From NCBI RefSeq assembly GCF_003991355.1, contig NZ_RCSU01000001.1, positions 620,001 to 684,000 on the forward strand: a stretch of 64,000 nt of DNA, written 5' to 3'. Below, piece by piece: positions 61,801 through 64,000 of the stretch. Position 1 is the stretch's first letter. The number at the start of each line of letters is the position of its first letter. A program made the position numbers and the translations under genes. Origin of the DNA: Pseudoflavitalea rhizosphaerae (GTDB lineage Bacteria > Bacteroidota > Bacteroidia > Chitinophagales > Chitinophagaceae). The notes under the pieces are model-generated. The model did not search any database and was not told the origin of the DNA. It saw only the letters and a list, made by a program, of their open reading frames with translations.

Positions 61801-63114
61801 TTATTTCCGCAGGGTCCCGTAAAAGAATATGCTCGGATCAGCAATGCTGTATAGTCCGCCCAGGTTGGTTACATTGGGGTTTGAACTGGTTACATAATCG
61901 ATCCTGAATGGTCCGGCATTAATAAAGAAATTCTGAACATCGATCAACTGAGGTATGCGCGGCGACCAGTTGCCATCGTATGTAAAATTGGACAGCGTGA
62001 TCACCCCATCTTCATACGTGTATTTGAATGTGCCTACCGCACTGAATGTGGAAGACCCGTTATTGCTTCTGACCGTGAGGGTGGCATTGGTTGAATTAGC
62101 CAGGATGAACCTGAAATCTACAATGGTCCTCGGCGGATTCAATTGAGCGAACTTAGTAACGGCCGATTGCCATATCGAATTGAATCCGGATGTTACGCCT
62201 GCAGGCAATACACCGGTTACAAACAATTCCTTGTAAGTACCATTGTAAGCAAAGAGCAACGGCATTGGCAGGATTGGCAGCGTATGCTGGCTCACTGTGT
62301 ATTTGGCGCCGGTAGTAGTGTACAGCACCAGTTCACCGTTCTCCAGCTTTGCTTTTGAAAAGCTGATACCTGCCACTTCAAAACCGGGAGCAATATTCAG
62401 TCCGATATCTTCGAAATTGAATTTACCATTGCTTTGCACCACTCCACCTTCATTATTTACATACTGGAACTTTACGGCTTTCGCCAGGTAGTCGTAAATA
62501 AATTCCACTTTGTTGCCGATGCCATCGATGTTGATATAATTATTGCTCTTCTCTGCAAAGAACTGGTTGAAAGCATCCACATTATCTTTGTAAGCACTGC
62601 TTAAGAAGCGAGCCTTTTCATCTGCCGTGGCTTTCACCAGGAACATATCATTCCTGTATTTGAACCCTTTCATTTTCACCGTATCTCCGCTGGTGCCCTG
62701 GTATTCCCATTCCACATCACTCTTTAAACCAGATCCTGAAGCGCCTCCATAGGAAGATGGTGAAGGGTCCTGCAGCATGGAGATATAATTATAGGTATCG
62801 AAGATCAGCGTGGCATTCATCACCCATTTGATACGCCAGGTGGATGTATTGGTAGTAGTAGTGGTGCTGGCATTGAGATCGGCCACCATCGATACATTGT
62901 CCTTTTTGAAATCCATATAGAAGCCATATCCACCTTTGGCCGTAGTAGTGAGCGACACTTTCCAGCCATTGGGCGCGCTCAGCAGAAGATCATTGAGCTC
63001 ATCGATACGGGACCCCATTCTTTCTTCCGGACTTTCATCAAATACCCTGGCCGTATCTTTTTTACAGGCAGTGAACAGCAATGCCGCCGAAAATATATAA
63101 AGCAGTTGTTTCAT
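61801..63114 (-). CDS. DUF4302-family lipoprotein
   Basis: A 437-residue lipoprotein with lipobox FTAC (Cys17) and the DUF4302 opening block ESPEERMGSRIDELNDLLLSAPNGWKV (first part ESPEERMGSRID) followed by GYGFYMDFKKDNVSM. The rest is beta-rich. Members are usually encoded with SusC/SusD and a zinc-metallohydrolase lipoprotein, as here, and are thought to sit on the surface; their job is unknown. It starts 12 bases after the metallohydrolase gene, so the two are co-transcribed. Confidence 0.88.
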   Translation of the reverse strand: MKQLLYIFSAALLFTACKKDTARVFDESPEERMGSRIDELNDLLLSAPNGWKVSLTTTAKGGYGFYMDFKKDNVSMVADLNASTTTTTNTSTWRIKWVMNATLIFDTYNYISMLQDPSPSSYGGASGSGLKSDVEWEYQGTSGDTVKMKGFKYRNDMFLVKATADEKARFLSSAYKDNVDAFNQFFAEKSNNYINIDGIGNKVEFIYDYLAKAVKFQYVNNEGGVVQSNGKFNFEDIGLNIAPGFEVAGISFSKAKLENGELVLYTTTGAKYTVSQHTLPILPMPLLFAYNGTYKELFVTGVLPAGVTSGFNSIWQSAVTKFAQLNPPRTIVDFRFILANSTNATLTVRSNNGSSTFSAVGTFKYTYEDGVITLSNFTYDGNWSPRIPQLIDVQNFFINAGPFRIDYVTSSNPNVTNLGGLYSIADPSIFFYGTLRK

Positions 63115-63126
63115 GATTTTACTTTT

Positions 63127-64000
63127 TTAGAATTTTCCATAGAAGTAATTGTCCGGTTCGTCTTTCACATAAAATCCTCCATAACGCAGGTAATTCTTTG
63201 GACCTGCATCAAGGGGTATCCAATCGGCTTTGAACACATGTGATTCCAGGTAATCCAGCATCGGCTTGTATCCTTTTAGTACTGAGACTATGCGTCCATT
63301 ACCATACTGACCTTCAGTGCCCCCGTTATCGAAACGTGTGAATACGATATCCCCGTCTGCATTGATACTGACATTGAAATCATACCAGGCGGTGAATGGA
63401 CTATTGGCAGAGCTGAGGTAGTTCTGCTGCAGCTGCATTACTGTATTGGAAAGAAATACCACATTGAAGTTGGAAGCTTTCCGGCCGCTCAATGCAATAC
63501 TGTCTTTCACCGCCTGCCATATTTCCGCAAACTTTTCAGACTGACCGAATTCCACATAATGCGGGCCATCATCAGGCGCCACATTGAATGGTATTGTTAC
63601 CTGGTTATTCCGGATGGCATAGGTGAATGACTTGGTCTGATCGTTATACACTTCAGTCAATACTTTAGATACTTCATATTGCAGCTCACGGAAATTGATA
63701 TTGAAGTTCTGCCTGAAATAATCCACTACCAGGGCTTCTTTCTTTTTCAGTTTCGCCTGACCATCGGCGCCTGCTGCTTTTGCATAGGCTTCAAACCAGA
63801 ACTGGCCTTCGATCAGCAGATGGGCTGTCATTTCTGCAAAGTCTTCCGTAAATGAACTTCTCGCATACCTGGATACAAAGCCCAGGCGTTGTGCATCGGC
63901 GGCAGTATTGGCGGAAGCCGTCCAGTCCTCATTATAGTCTGATTTTGTCACCAATCTGAAATCCGGCTGGATATCGATGATCTGGTTAAGGATATGCGTG
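63127..64000 (-). CDS. Substrate-import-associated zinc metallohydrolase lipoprotein (partial)
   Basis: The minus-strand frame is open to the window edge; about 290 residues are seen. It matches the putative zinc-binding metallopeptidase family tied to SusCD systems. The first visible codons read TH-ILNQ, which I take as the end of HEFTH-type HExxH, so the catalytic motif straddles base 64000. After it come YNEDW, GFVSRYARSSFTEDFAEM and LKKKEALVVDYFRQNFNI, where the Glu in EDFAEM is a likely third zinc ligand. The end is a beta domain (WIPLDAGPKNYLRYGGFYVK). The SusCD pair it serves should be outside the window. Confidence 0.85.
   Translation of the reverse strand, partial: THILNQIIDIQPDFRLVTKSDYNEDWTASANTAADAQRLGFVSRYARSSFTEDFAEMTAHLLIEGQFWFEAYAKAAGADGQAKLKKKEALVVDYFRQNFNINFRELQYEVSKVLTEVYNDQTKSFTYAIRNNQVTIPFNVAPDDGPHYVEFGQSEKFAEIWQAVKDSIALSGRKASNFNVVFLSNTVMQLQQNYLSSANSPFTAWYDFNVSINADGDIVFTRFDNGGTEGQYGNGRIVSVLKGYKPMLDYLESHVFKADWIPLDAGPKNYLRYGGFYVKDEPDNYFYGKF

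Noticed and set aside
1-64000. Whole window as a genomic island or prophage
   Set aside because: No integrase, attachment site, tRNA, phage or conjugation gene is seen, and coding style is even across the window.

Overview
The window looks like the chromosome of a Bacteroidota bacterium, most plausibly a soil or plant-associated member of the Chitinophagaceae. That placement is inferred from gene content and not from a marker gene. The signs are four complete SusC/SusD pairs, three ECF sigma/FecR switches, type IX secretion components, DUF4369-TlpA thioredoxins, TAnnTTTG promoter words and the lack of Shine-Dalgarno sites. There are no rRNA, tRNA, integrase, transposase or CRISPR features.

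Layout. (1) 1-3230: the end of an RND/TolC efflux operon and two small monocistronic genes, one of them an RRM RNA-binding protein, each closed by a clear terminator. (2) 3504-16717, plus strand, nutrient locus 1: ECF sigma, FecR, SusC with an STN domain, SusD, a small lipoprotein, an alpha-oxoamine-synthase-like PLP enzyme, an S9 peptidase, a PBP4-type DD-peptidase and a second S9-type hydrolase. (3) 16833-34589, plus strand, locus 2: ECF sigma, FecR, SusC, SusD, three beta-lactamase-fold serine hydrolases, a Pmp-like type IX secreted beta-helix protein with its own PorV paralogue, a dipeptide epimerase and a DUF819 membrane protein. This set reads as scavenging of peptidoglycan or D-amino-acid peptides. 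(4) 34758-35351: a DHFR-fold reductase and a shared terminator. (5) 44717-35392, minus strand, locus 3: ECF sigma, FecR, SusC, SusD and two DUF4369-thioredoxin proteins. (6) 44815-48217: a vWA protein, a thioredoxin-fold protein and the decayed tail of a lost SusD gene. (7) 58546-48247, minus strand, locus 4: no sigma/FecR; a membrane-spanning regulator (LamG-like and Kelch domains outside, SARP-type winged helix plus BTAD inside) precedes LamG lipoprotein, SusC without STN, SusD and a GxGYxYP protein. (8) 58825-64000: an FtsX-type permease, a 59-residue membrane protein, and a DUF4302 lipoprotein downstream of a truncated zinc-metallohydrolase lipoprotein.

The strongest candidate for an undescribed system is locus 4. 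The regulator joins an apparent extracytoplasmic carbohydrate-type sensor directly to a SARP DNA-binding domain in one polypeptide. The promoter of the operon it precedes carries four direct repeats at an exact 12-bp period (55965-56012), the kind of target SARP proteins bind. The three sigma/FecR loci share other features that locus 4 lacks: STN domains on SusC, a conserved hairpin before susC, long amino-terminal extensions on SusC, and sigma genes that are forced to start at TTG or GTG.

A second novelty is a dispersed palindromic element made of four hairpins in the order A-B-B'-A'. It lies between genes at 46385-46503. It is also found in frame inside the fecR gene of locus 1 (4394-4497), and decayed copies sit at 16726-16789 and 34654-34678.
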